A stretch of DNA of 64,000 nt from Calcarisporiella thermophila CBS 279.70 (taxonomy: Eukaryota; Calcarisporiellomycota): assembly GCF_041956535.1 (NCBI RefSeq), contig NW_027192193.1, forward strand, positions 1,107,192 to 1,171,191. The letters run 5' to 3'. Positions 18,404-28,793 of the stretch are shown one piece after another. Position numbers and translations under genes: made by a program. The notes beneath the pieces were generated by a model that was not told the origin of the DNA, did no database searches, and saw only the letters and a program-made list of their open reading frames with translations. Within the stretch, counting starts at the first letter, position 1, and each line of letters opens with the position of its first letter.

Positions 18404-19738
18404 ATGTTGTATGCTCAGGGTATAAATATCTCTAAGAGTTATTGCCGGGTTCCTTTTCTTCGTACTCTAAAACTATATTCACTTCGAACCATGTCGCACA
18501 CCAGCTCGGCTCGACCTCATATCTATGGGGCTGATAAAAAACCCGACGATAAAATAAGTGAAGGAATCTACGACTTCAGGAGCGACACTCGTAAATTTCA
18601 TTTCGGTGTTGAAGTTTTATAAAATGGTTCTAATTTCGCTGTATTTTGGTAATCAGTCACGAAGCCAACCGATGAAATGTTCGAAGCTATGCGCAATGCC
18701 TCACGTGGGGATGATGTTTATGGAGTAATTGCACTATATTTCGCTCTCTAACAACTTTTAGTAATCAGCCTATTTTCTCTCCCTACCTCTTTCTTCCTAT
18801 AGGAAGACAAGACTACTAATGATTTCGAACAACATATTGCAAAACTGTGCGGCCATGAAGCAGCGCTCCTCTGTCTTAGCTGCACTCTTGCTAACCAGCT
18901 TGCACTCCGTGCACACCTCCACCAGCCCCCTCACTCAGTCCTCTGTGATCGTCGCTCACACGTATTCAACTACGAAGCGGGAGGGATGTCTTCTCACTCG
19001 CAGGCAATCGCCTTGCCCGTTCAACCCAGTGGAAACTTCCTGACGGCAAAAGAGGTGGAGGAGAATTTGATCCTGGGGGATGACTTCCATGTGGCACCTA
19101 CGCGGGTCGTGTGCTTGGAAAATACCCTCAATGGGATGGTTCATCCCTTCGAAGGGCTTGAGGAGATCTCCAAAGTGGTGCACAAACATGGGATTCGCCT
19201 TCATCTGGATGGAGCGCGCCTTTGGAACGCTTCTACCGCAACCTCCATTCCACTCTCCCAGTATTGCAAACTCTTTGACTCTGTTTCACTCTGCTTCTCA
19301 AAGGGACTAGGAGCTCCATTTGGTGCAGTTTTGGTAGGGAACCAAGAGTTCATCAAGAAAGCCCGACATCTCCGCAAAGTATTTGGAGGAGCGTGGAGGC
19401 AATCCGGTCTAGTCGCTGGAGCAGCTTGGTATTGCCTTAACAATATGCTGCCAAAACTCGAGCGCACCCATCAGCTAGCGGCTCAACTGGCTCATGGATT
19501 GGAAAAACTCGGGGTGCAGCTCACTCTCCCCGTTGATACTAACATGGTCTGGATAGATGTAAAGGATGCAGCGTTTTCAATCGAGGAGTTACAAAAGGCT
19601 TTATTAGAGAATGGAATCAAGATAGAGGGGTGGGGGACTGCGGCGCGATTAGTGGTGCATTACCAGATCTCAGAGGATGCGGTTCAACAATTTTTGGCAG
19701 TTGCCGAGCAATTGGCACAGGAGAAAAAGAAACTTTAA
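18404..19738 (+). CDS. GLY1: L-threonine (low-specificity) aldolase, with possible mitochondrial presequence
   Basis: PLP enzyme that cleaves L-threonine or L-allo-threonine to glycine and acetaldehyde. Three exons (18404 or 18491 to 18590, 18657-18724, 18803-19738) flank introns of 66 and 78 bp. Motifs: FRSDTLTKPT, GDDVYGED, CLSCTLANQLALRAH, LENTLNGMVHPFEG, HLDGARLWNAS with the PLP-binding Asp, and SVSLCFSKGLGAPFGAVLVG with the Schiff-base Lys in SKG, then RKVFGGAWRQSG. From the ATG at 18491 (MSHTSSARP) the protein has 367 residues, a normal length. An in-frame ATG at 18404 adds 29 residues rich in Arg/Lys/Ser/Tyr with no acidic residue, like a mitochondrial targeting peptide. Either start may be used. 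Homologues in yeast are cytosolic. Confidence 0.93.
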
Positions 19739-20023
19739 GTCTAATAAAGATGTAAGGGTAGGGTGGGAGGGATATCGCAATAGTTTCCTATTAGTGAAAA
19801 AGCACACCAAACTGTACAACAACCTAAAGTTGACGAAACGAAACGAAAAGCCAAATGCAGAAGAGGCGAAGAAGGTTCGACTGCGAAAGAGAAAATCGAA
19901 TACAGACAAAATAAAAGCCTAGCAAGCAAACGTTATAATTGAACGGAAAATAATTACAAAACTAGAAGTTCAGGAGCTGAAATAAAGAAAAAGGGGGAAA
20001 AGGGGGAGGGGGGAGCACACGAC

Positions 20024-20837
20024 CTAGCGAGTCAAGCGCCTCATAAATTCTAACACATTCCCGGTCCACAAAGACTCGCCTTCAGGAGATGGAGCAACCC
20101 CGCTCTCTTTATTTAAGTGTAAAAGTATGGGAGTGATGAAGTGCCGAAGCTCGTTAATCTGGCGTTCCATTTGTTGGTTCTGTTCACGCAGCTGACGCAG
20201 CAGCTCACGTTGTGTCTCCACCTCGCCACGGCCACCTTCCACCTCCTGCTCCAACTCTGCCTTTTGTATTTGCAGATCTTTCTCAAGTGTGTCGAGCCGC
20301 AAGAGTTCTTCCTCTCTTTCTATAATGGACATTTACACGTAAGCATAAGGCGGTAATAGAGTTGAAGAATCGTCATGGATACCTTGGTGATTCCGCTTAA
20401 AATTTTCGTTAAATATTGGGAAATATCGAGACGTGTCTAACTTATGTAATGGTTTGTCTATGTACCCGGCAAAGAATAAGAGTTAACACGGATGTAATGG
20501 GCCTGAACTAGTTGCACCAAGTAACACACTTACCAAAGGTATTGATACTTGAAGACGAAACCTGTTTATTGGAAAAATAAAAAATAAAAGATTTTAAGCT
20601 TGGGCCAAATGCTAACAGTGAATAGAATATTTTCGCACGCCCTACCTCAACCTCATTGCTTGTATCATTTACCTCATCAAGAGCCATCTCTGCATCTCCA
20701 TCTTCATTTTCTTCGCCATCAGATGAGTATGATAATGGAGAGGCAGATCTAGACGATACTGTCGTTTCAGGGACAAAATCAGCATCGCTGTCAGTGTCCG
20801 GCAGATCTTCTTGAAGAAAATTTGATATCTCGTTCAT
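20024..20837 (-). CDS. Unidentified coiled-coil protein (5' end uncertain)
   Basis: I do not recognise this protein. Four exons (20837-20646, 20561-20534, 20457-20383, 20319-20024) join in frame to 196 residues from the ATG at 20837. The N-terminal third is acidic and Ser-rich (DLPDTDSDADFVPETT, DGEENEDGDAEM). The next part is KPLHKLDTSRYFP. The C-terminal half is a long coiled coil (EREEELLRLDTLEKD through QNQQMERQINELRHF), ending SLWTGNVLEFMRRLTR. The open frame continues upstream of 20837 to a good acceptor near 20902 (residues SLENVSVEPIH...), so a further 5' exon probably exists that I could not place. The layout suits a subunit of a coiled-coil complex, but no function can be assigned. 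Confidence 0.5.
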
Positions 20838-22115
20838 TATTTTAGATAATGCTGTTCGTAATGTTGAGTGAATTGGCTCAACACTGACGTTTTCAAGGCT
20901 ATATGAAAAACAAAAAAGACATTTATTTTTATTTAGACAATTGACATAATGGAAAATAGGGGGCCAATTGGAGAAGTCCAAGGTGAAGCATATTCAAGCC
21001 TTATTCGGAAAATTGAAATCGGCTGCAGATGGAGCTAGAAGAAAGAAAGCTTAGCAATGTTGGTGTTTTCGAGACAACTATGAATGCGGTAGTATGGGTA
21101 ACTGTGGCAATATACATGAGCTCTCAGCCCAAAGGCAAGCTGGCCAAGAGAAGCTGGATGAAAACTTGACACTGCTGTGTAATGGAGGTACTGCCTAATG
21201 CATAAACTAGATCGATATGCAATACAGATTTTGGCTTCCATCCTTAGTAATCGTCTGATGGAATAAGAAAGCTTTGCTCTAAATCCGAGTTTATCATTAA
21301 TATAAAAGATTTGCAGGTGGTTTAGCGGTTTGCTTATTTTATGTATTGGCCGCGGATATACAGTAGTGATACAGTAGTGGTCCTGGTTTATCCGGTTGGA
21401 ATTACCCTATTCTAACAATAATTTGTCACTGTAGATTGATATTATTATCATTCAATAGCCAAACATTGACAGGTATTGAATTATGGAAAACAAGGCTAAC
21501 TAAAGATGCAATAGGATTGCTAAGAGGAGCTTGCGTTGGAAAAGAATACATCCCATATATTGTTTCTGATCCGCATGGAATATGCCAAAGGCAATTTTGC
21601 TACACAATGCGACTATATGGAGTTGAGATGATGCGGAATACGTTCTCTTGACGACATCTGCAAAAATCCATGGCCGCAATAACAACCCATGGCATAATAG
21701 CGGATTATTTGTCACGGAAAATAACGTCTATCCAAAATGGGACTCAGGACTACGTTCTAAATTCCAATCAACCAGCATGAACTTATTTTATTTACTGCAG
21801 TGTGCTCTATCTTCGACTCGGCTTGTCCTAGATTCTGGGACGATGGTTGCGTAATCTCGTAGTTTATTTGTTATAAGAGAGCAACTTAGATGAAGATTTT
21901 CCTATTTTTCTTGCAAGTTTGGCCATGTGATTTGAGCTATATAAATTACACATGCTTCTCTTTTGAGAAAACAAAAGGGTCAGGCTTCCGTATCCTCACG
22001 AGGGATTCGCATCGAAACTAAAAAAACGGGAGCTAACATGAAAACAAGAAGCATTTAAATCGAGGCGGTGCAAAAAGCTGCAGCCTTTCCATTGCCAGAA
22101 AGATCGAGTTCAAGA
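20838..22115. other. AT-rich intergenic region, possible missing exon or relic
   Basis: About 1.28 kb. The part next to 20838-20902 is probably coding for the coiled-coil gene. Between 21000 and 21860 there are short open frames on both strands that resemble no protein I know and have scattered stops. The last ~200 bp are the upstream region of the glucanase gene. No repeat ends were found. Confidence 0.4.
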
Positions 22116-24644
22116 ATGAGAGTTCAGTCGCTGCCTCTATTACATGTCATCCTTCTCACTGCCTCTATGCTTCGCTTAGGATTAGCACAACCATTGAGAG
22201 AGGACGATCATAATCACGTCCCGATCGATCTTCTTGCTCCTTTCTCGTCCGATCCTCCTCCTTCGCAAATTCCTCACTTTTCGCACCCCTCCCCTCCACA
22301 ACATTATTCAGTTCGATCACTTCCGATTCCTACAAACAAGTTTTACGAGAACTTGTTGCTTCCTAACGAGGGGGCCGCACTTCCGGTTTGGACGCATCCT
22401 TACGTAGTTCGCCGAGCCAAAAATGGAATAGGCGTCTGTCATACAGATGAAGATGGGAGAGTTTATGGGCCAAACGAAAATGATATCCCAGTCAAATATT
22501 TTTATAGCCCCTATCGCGATAACCTAGTGGTTGGGGCAAAGGAGCTGAATACGGCGAAGCTATCTATTACAGACCCAAGCAGTTTCAGTGTGAGGGTGTG
22601 GCTGCACCCCGAGAATGGATTCGGATCATTAACCAGCTCACTAGTTAGAGGGATGGCATTCCTCACCATAGAGTACGACTTACTAACCCCAGTTCTATCT
22701 TCCGAATTCACGTTTGAAATTTTGAGGAAAACAACGCTAAATGCCAATATAGATAGATATTATATTGAGCTCGGCAATAAGAGCCGGTGGGTGCTCTATG
22801 TAATTCCTAACTCAAATGGTAGTGCACCTGAGTTGGTAAGGGATGGGAATAGCTGGGCAGCCACGAGACCATGGAGTGGTGTGATGCAAGCGGCCAAATT
22901 GCCTTTGGGTGTAAACGAAGAAGCCTATGATAAGTTAATGGGAGTGTGGACAACAGCAATCGAATTGTCAGTCTCTTCAGTAGCAAGGTGCAATGACTTG
23001 AGAAACCAAACTTGACTAGATATCGAGCAAACCTAATTTAACTGATTTTATCCTCATATTTGACCTTCTATATTAGGCAGGGCAGTTACACATTTGATTT
23101 CAAACTCGCGGGAGATACTTCTCGACCCCTCCTGCATTTCACGTTGCCCCATCATCGCGCCGTGCTTTCAGGTCCAATGCGCACAGACATAGCGCTTCTC
23201 TCAACGACCATGGGCGATTGTGTAGCATATGTCGGCAACAAATGGACGCTCACCGAATCCAATATGCCCTCCGTGGAGTTCCTACCGGATAGCTATATGC
23301 GGAAACTAACCCCTGATATATTAAATACCTTACGAGAACAGGCGCGGAAAGATATATATGAAAACTGGAATGCGGTGAATCAAGGAAGTATATACTTTTC
23401 CGGGAAAGCCCTACAAAAATATGCGCTATTGTGCCTAGTGACAAAAGAGGTTCTGAACGATAAACAAATGTCTGAGAATTGTATTAGCAAATTGAAGGTA
23501 AATATAGAGAATAAAAGTAAACAAACCATCGTCATTATCCCTGTTGTTATTGGCATATTCGAAATCTAGGCAGCTTTTCAACTTTTCGTTGACAATAAGC
23601 AAACAGCATCCTTGGCGTATGATACTACCTGGAAGGGAGTTGTGAGAAGAGATGGAATCGAGAAGAATCTGCCCAACGACGACTTTGGAAACAGTTGGTA
23701 TAAGTAATGAGCTTGACCAAGTTATTTTAAAGTCCATCTACCTGCCTGATATATGATTTGCTTTTCTAATTCTTTCATTCTAGCGACCACCATTTCCATT
23801 ACAGTCACCTTGTCTACACGTCTGCTCTCTTACTCTATTTAGATCCCTCCACACCAACTTCGCATATAACCTATACTCTTACCCTTATACGCGACGTTGC
23901 TAACCCCTCCTCTGCGGATCCATATTTCCCTGTGTTCCGTAACTTCGACTGGTGGGTTGGGCATTCGTGGGCCTCCGGCCTCTTCCCCTCTGCTGACGGG
24001 ATGAACGAGGAGTCTACCTCAGAGGACATTAACTTCTTATATGCAATGAAGCTTTTTGGAACTGTTTTGCATGACAGAAGGATGCGGGAGTTAGGGGATA
24101 TCATGCTAGCTGTTCAAAAGAGGAGCCTAGAAGCTTATGTGATGATAGGGAGGGAGAATACGAACATGCCTGTGAAATTTCGAGGAAATAGGATTGCAGG
24201 GATTACATTTGAGAACAAGGTGGACTATGCGACCTATTTCTCACCGAGAAGAGGCATGTAGATGTCTAGTTCTTCTTACGCGTAATTTGAAGTGATTTAC
24301 TTTTAACGTAATTAGAATGCATTCACGGGATCCATATGCTGCCGATGACTCCTATTATGACCTATATGCGCTCCAAAGAGTTTGTGAGTTCACTCTTGTT
24401 TGAATTGCTTATACTTGATAAAGGTTTATTCTAGTCTTTCACCTAGGTGAATTCAGAGTGGGATGAGCGCATTGCAGCCATCATTGATAGTGTTTCTGAT
24501 GGCTGGAAATCTATTCTCTATTTAAATTTGGCCCTTGCAAACACTGAGAAACCACTCAGCTACTTCTTACATAATCCCAATGCTCCTTTAGATGATGGGT
24601 TGTCGAGAACATGGGCTCTTTTCTGGGCAGCCGTCGCGAGTTGA
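22116..24644 (+). CDS. GH81 endo-beta-1,3-glucanase, secreted
   Basis: Six exons (22116-22987, 23077-23497, 23570-23703, 23784-24253, 24316-24383, 24447-24644) encode 720 residues. The enzyme cuts beta-1,3-glucan internally; yeast Eng1/Acf2 are relatives involved in wall remodelling. There is an N-terminal signal peptide (LLHVILLTASMLRLGLA). GH81 motifs: IPTNKFYENLLLP, WTHPYVV, WYNDHHFHYSHLVYTS with a catalytic-region Asp, FRNFDWWVGHSWASGLF, NEESTSEDINFLYAMKLFG with the catalytic Glu cluster, KVDYATYF, CIHGIHMLPMTP, and DGLSRTWALFW. The intron at 24254 has a GC donor (AG|GCATGT); using it keeps the frame and restores the Glu normally found before the IHGI motif. No GPI or anchor signal is visible at the C-terminus. 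Confidence 0.92.
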
Positions 24645-25298
24645 AATAATATTGACAAAGGCTAAGCGCTGTCGTTGGCCATTGCTATTATTTGCCCCAA
24701 TGCTATGTATTGCTTCCTATCCTATTGCAACAATACTGCTTGTACTAAGTAAAAGCACTTGCGCATATGTATTTAGTAGTACAATTAAACGTGGTGGGTT
24801 CTGTGGAGAAAAATAGAGTTAGCAAGACATTTTGAGCATTTCCGAAATTTAATATTTTTCCACGGATAGAGTTACATATGAGTTTACTGGATTACGTGAC
24901 TGGCTTTTCCCCCCAACATTCAGGGGAACACTGTGTATCGAAGCTGTCAAGGTAGAAAAATCGCCCACTACAACTATAATTTTTGTCAGGAAGATTGGCC
25001 CGAGGGGAATATGGAGGGACGGCTTCATTTGGAGACTTACGCCGGCCAGGAGAGGTCCGCCCTTTCCCACCGGCCTCTATTTTGCAATGGTCCAGCAAAA
25101 CAATCGGCCAAGGATTAGGGGTAGTTTTGAAGTTGGGGGAAGGGCGAATTTTCGTGAAACCCTAAACACGCGAGCAGAAAAGAAAATCGTGGAGAGGCCT
25201 ATTCAGTCGCGTCAGTTCCCCATCCATTTTCTTTTCGTCAGCCTCCATTCACCTGTGCTTTGTTCCTTACTCCTCATTCTCCCGCGCAAGCTAAGAGA
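24645..25298. other. Intergenic region upstream of DUF1752 gene
   Basis: 654 bp with no supported gene. The half near 25200-25298 is pyrimidine-rich (leader of the next gene). Open frames around 24900-25150 overlap in several phases and show no domain. Confidence 0.45.
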
Positions 25299-26618
25299 AT
25301 GCTCTCTCTGCTGCCACAGCCCATATTATATCTTGCTCTCCACAATCTCCAAAAACTTGAAACTATTGACGCAGATGGCTTGCGAGCCCTCTGGACAGGT
25401 AATTCTACTTTTCCCAATTAATATATTCCAAGATAGTTATGGCTAGTCACCGTTCCCTCTTGCAACTCGGCTTATTTTTTGTTTTCCTTTTCAGTTTTCT
25501 CAAAGTCAAAGCACGCGATTGAAGCTAACATGGGCAGGCGCCTAGAAAACATAAGCTGGCGCCTGTGGTGGCGTGAAATGATCCATGCAAATGGCGAGTC
25601 CGCCTCGTCGCTCCATCAACTTCTAAACTCTTTGGGAAACTATAACAATCCCAATAATTCCACTCTGGATTCCTCTCTATCAACCAGAATGCAGGAGGAC
25701 ATTTGTATCCTTGATGCACCAATGGCACCTCCTGCGAGTTCTGAAATGCATGAGGTAGCCGAGACCCAATGTATGGAACACTCAGGTGAGACAGTTCATG
25801 ACCCAGCACGTAAGATTTTCTTCATACAATCAGACGATGAATTCGAAGATGACGATGATGAACTCGAGTACGGGAACTCGGGATATGAAAGAAATTCTCC
25901 TTATGCAGAGCTACACCCTCTAAATCATTTCACCTCCGATGACCCACTAGACACTCCACCTGTAATTCCTCCTTCGCTGCGCACTTCATATCTTCCCGAC
26001 AGTTTCATGAGCAATTCTGAGGATGACTATGAAAGTGATACCGAAAGTGAAACAATTCCAGAACTCCCCGCCTTCCATCTGGAGCTCTGCCATGATACCA
26101 TTGCAAACACCGACTTATCAGGCTTAAAGTTCTGTTCTGCCCCTGAGCAGAACGAGCTGAGCAAACAAACCAGTATTGTGACTCTTAAAGAGAATGAATG
26201 GATATTCAAGAAGACCGTGAATAGCCCGGGTCAAGGGCCATTGGCTGGAGGGCGATCACTACTATCAAGCTTGGTTGAGGAGTATCGCAAGCGACAACTT
26301 TTTCTTAGTCAAGCAAAGCAGAATAGTCGGGCGGAGATAAGAAGAGATACTCGTAAGCGCTTTCCGCAGAAGGGTCCAAATGCTCTCGATCTTTCAACGC
26401 GACTCGCCCCCACTACAATAACCTCGAGCGAGATGGCTATCCCACACCTCTCGAGCCGATGCCCGCAATCCCCTGGCGAGTTGCCGGACAGCTTGCGAAG
26501 GCTTGTAGGACAACGTGAGGGTCGTAATCTGTTCTCGTGGGCAGGCACCCTGGAGCGATGGGAAGGGCGATTTTGGGAATGGAAGGAAAACTCTAGCGGC
26601 CCATGGTTTAGATGGTGA
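25299..26618 (+). CDS. AreA-type GATA-like / DUF1752 domain protein (Reg1/Mks1-like)
   Basis: Two exons (25299-25398, 25495-26618) encode 407 residues. The splice creates the hallmark of the fungal DUF1752 (PF08550) domain: LRALWTVFSKSKHAIEANM followed by GRRLENISWRLWWREM, at about residues 27-65. This short domain occurs in AreA nitrogen regulators and in glucose or nitrogen regulators such as Reg1 and Mks1. No GATA zinc finger follows, so this is not a complete AreA. The centre is acidic and disordered (DDEFEDDDDELEYGNSGYERN), and a KENEWIFKKTV segment could be a short docking motif. The C-terminal part ends in a Trp-rich stretch (FSWAGTLERWEGRFWEW). I infer a signalling-adaptor role, perhaps for PP1 or SNF1-type control. 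Confidence 0.75.
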
Positions 26619-27161
26619 ACCTGATACTCATTATTTCTCGGACAGCCAGTATCCTATTCCATCTATATTTTCCCCCTTATATATACACTGATTTTTAGGC
26701 GATGATATATTCCATTTGTTTTGTAACATTACTATTTGCCTCTCTCCTCTCTTCTTCCCTTTTTTTGAGATTTATTGTGACATGACGCTATTTTAATATC
26801 CTCTCTTGTTGTGTATTTATCATAGCATCATTAGTGCTATTAATCGCCTTGTTTTGAACTTGTGTTGTAAAAATTGTGTTTTCATAATAATAATATTGAA
26901 GTCGTTTTATAATCATACGTCATTCTCGTCGGAAAGGAGAGAGAAAAAAAATAGAGAGTGTAAAGAAGAATATTACAAGGCGGAGAGTGGTGTCTAGTAA
27001 AATAAAATAGAATAAATAACTGCAGGTAATAAACCCCTATTGAAAAGAAAAACTGAAGAACGCAGATAACATTGATGAATCGCAAGAAGAAGAAAATATA
27101 TATATAGACTATAGAGTGTATTCATATAAAATGTCGAGGTAAGTTCAGTATATATATAAAG
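26619..27161. other. Convergent 3' intergenic region
   Basis: 543 bp between the converging DUF1752 and DCN1-like genes. Very AT-rich with T runs and TATATA repeats, as expected for two 3' ends. No gene seen. Confidence 0.45.
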
Positions 27162-28365
27162 TCACGCCATCATTCCGTTTTCCACCTTTTGAGGTTGAGT
27201 CTGTTGCTGTTGCTGCTTACGGCGCCATTCCACATACTCATCGAATAATACGGGCCACGCATTCGTCTCGTCCCACTCCGCAAAATTATCGTCCACGGTG
27301 GCGACAAACTCCAGAAAACTGACCCACTGGTCACGGTTGACGACTCTAATAGGCGCCTGCTCCTAACGCAAGACAGAATGGGTTAAGGTTTGAAAGATAT
27401 GAAAAGAAGAAACCTTAAATTGGCTGATAAAATAGCGCCAAGCTTTAGCGATGATCTCACCTCCAGAAATTGAATGAAGAAATGGACATGCGGGTACTTG
27501 TCACCGAGCAGCAGCTGCCAGAGCGCAATTGCGGTCTATTGTAGGAAGAAAGGCATTGAGCGCAAAGTAAGAACGAGGGATGAAGTGCTTTGGTATGTAC
27601 CTCGACAGACATGTTCTTCTGGCCTTGGTTTTTGGCAAACCCAAACACAAATTTGTAGAGTTCCTTGAACTGATCTGGATAAGATAAGGCATGCTCTAGT
27701 TGTGGGAGCTTGTCCTTGAGTTTCGAGGTGGAGTCGACACCAAGGCCACGCATTCCCGTTATCCACTCCTGTTGCGTAAATTGGCCTAGGGGAAAGAGAA
27801 AATATTTATCCAGTCCACTTCATGTGATAGCGAAAGTGGTCTTACCCATAGTGGAAGCTTGCAATTTCCAGGCAATTACCAGGGCAATAGGCTGCGAAAC
27901 GAGGGACCATTTATGAGTATATAATAGATGGCTTAGAGAGAAAGAAAACAAGATAATACCGATTCCAGAGAGAGATCGAGATCAGATAGAAACTGTTCAA
28001 TCCCGTCGGGGCCCATGATTTCCGGATTTTCTTTATCTGGATTTAGATGGAAATTTAACCCTGAAAATCGAACAAAAGATAGCATGTTGCTTCACATTAC
28101 CATGATATTGATTGAACCATGCAATGCAAGCGCGCTCATTGAAGTTCGATGCAGATGGAGTCAAAGAATCGGGACACCTGGCTACTGGTGACTCTCTGGA
28201 GTAAAAAGAAAGAAGGATGTTTTAAGCAATCCGGGACTTATAAAACTCTCCCTCCTCTGCTCACCTCCTCACGCCACCGCTTGCCCTCCCAATAACTGCG
28301 CTCGAATGGTTTAACGCTTTCCTAGATTTCGATGTTGTCTTGGAGGAACTTTGTTTCGCCCCCAT
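27162..28365 (-). CDS. DCN1-like cullin-neddylation factor
   Basis: Seven exons (28365-28265, 28195-28101, 28036-27960, 27891-27846, 27785-27601, 27535-27461, 27362-27162) encode 259 residues. DCN1 proteins help E2 Ubc12 transfer NEDD8 to cullins through a PONY (potentiating neddylation) domain. Visible family features: CIAWFNQYHD, IMGPDGIEQFLSDLDL, ALVIAWKLQASTMGQFTQQEW, GLGVDSTSKLKDKL, FKELYKFVFGFAKNQGQKNM, TAIALWQLLLGD, and the terminal DDNFAEWDETNAWPVLFDEYVEW that forms the cullin-binding surface. There is no N-terminal UBA domain. The protein starts MGAKQSSSK, a good N-myristoylation signal, as in animal DCNL3. It is divergent from the proteasome gene RPN1, with 428 bp between the starts. 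Confidence 0.92.
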
Positions 28366-28793
28366 GGTGTTGATCGGGTCGTCTTGAGTGCGCTTTCTCT
28401 TTAGCATCAAGCCAGGCAAGTCAGCGCTCTCTGGCTATTAGTTACCTTGAAATCGCGGAGGCACGTAGCGAAAATTAAAATCCAGTTGTATTTTGAAGGG
28501 GTGGAGAAGAGGTAAACCTGATTGTGGAACCTTTATAAACGAAAAGGATAAGGTGGAATGGGGCATAAAAATAGGTCAGCCTGTGAGTGGATTTGGCCAA
28601 AATAGAAGAGGACCTCGCAGGGTCACGAAGGAAGAAAAGGAAAGTTTCTTTACAAATTATCGTTAGTTTATCCTCATTAACTGAATGAAATACAAGCCAC
28701 CCTATCTTACGCAACTCTCGAGGTGAAATAGAGACGCGCAAACGAAGTTGCTCTTACAAACCATTTTGTGTAAACCAGCTAACATAGATTCCA
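28366..28793. promoter_or_regulatory. Bidirectional promoter, DCN1-like / RPN1
   Basis: 428-bp gap between two divergent starts of ubiquitin/NEDD8-pathway genes. A GCCACC block at 28696-28701 reads GGTGGC on the minus strand, the core of the yeast proteasome control element (PACE, bound by Rpn4), followed by TTG rather than AAA. It is 93 bp before the RPN1 ATG. The match is partial and its role is inferred. Confidence 0.35.

Noticed and set aside
21436-21854. Two adjacent plus-strand frames before the glucanase
   Set aside because: Scattered stops and no recognisable protein; I could not tie them to a gene or an element.
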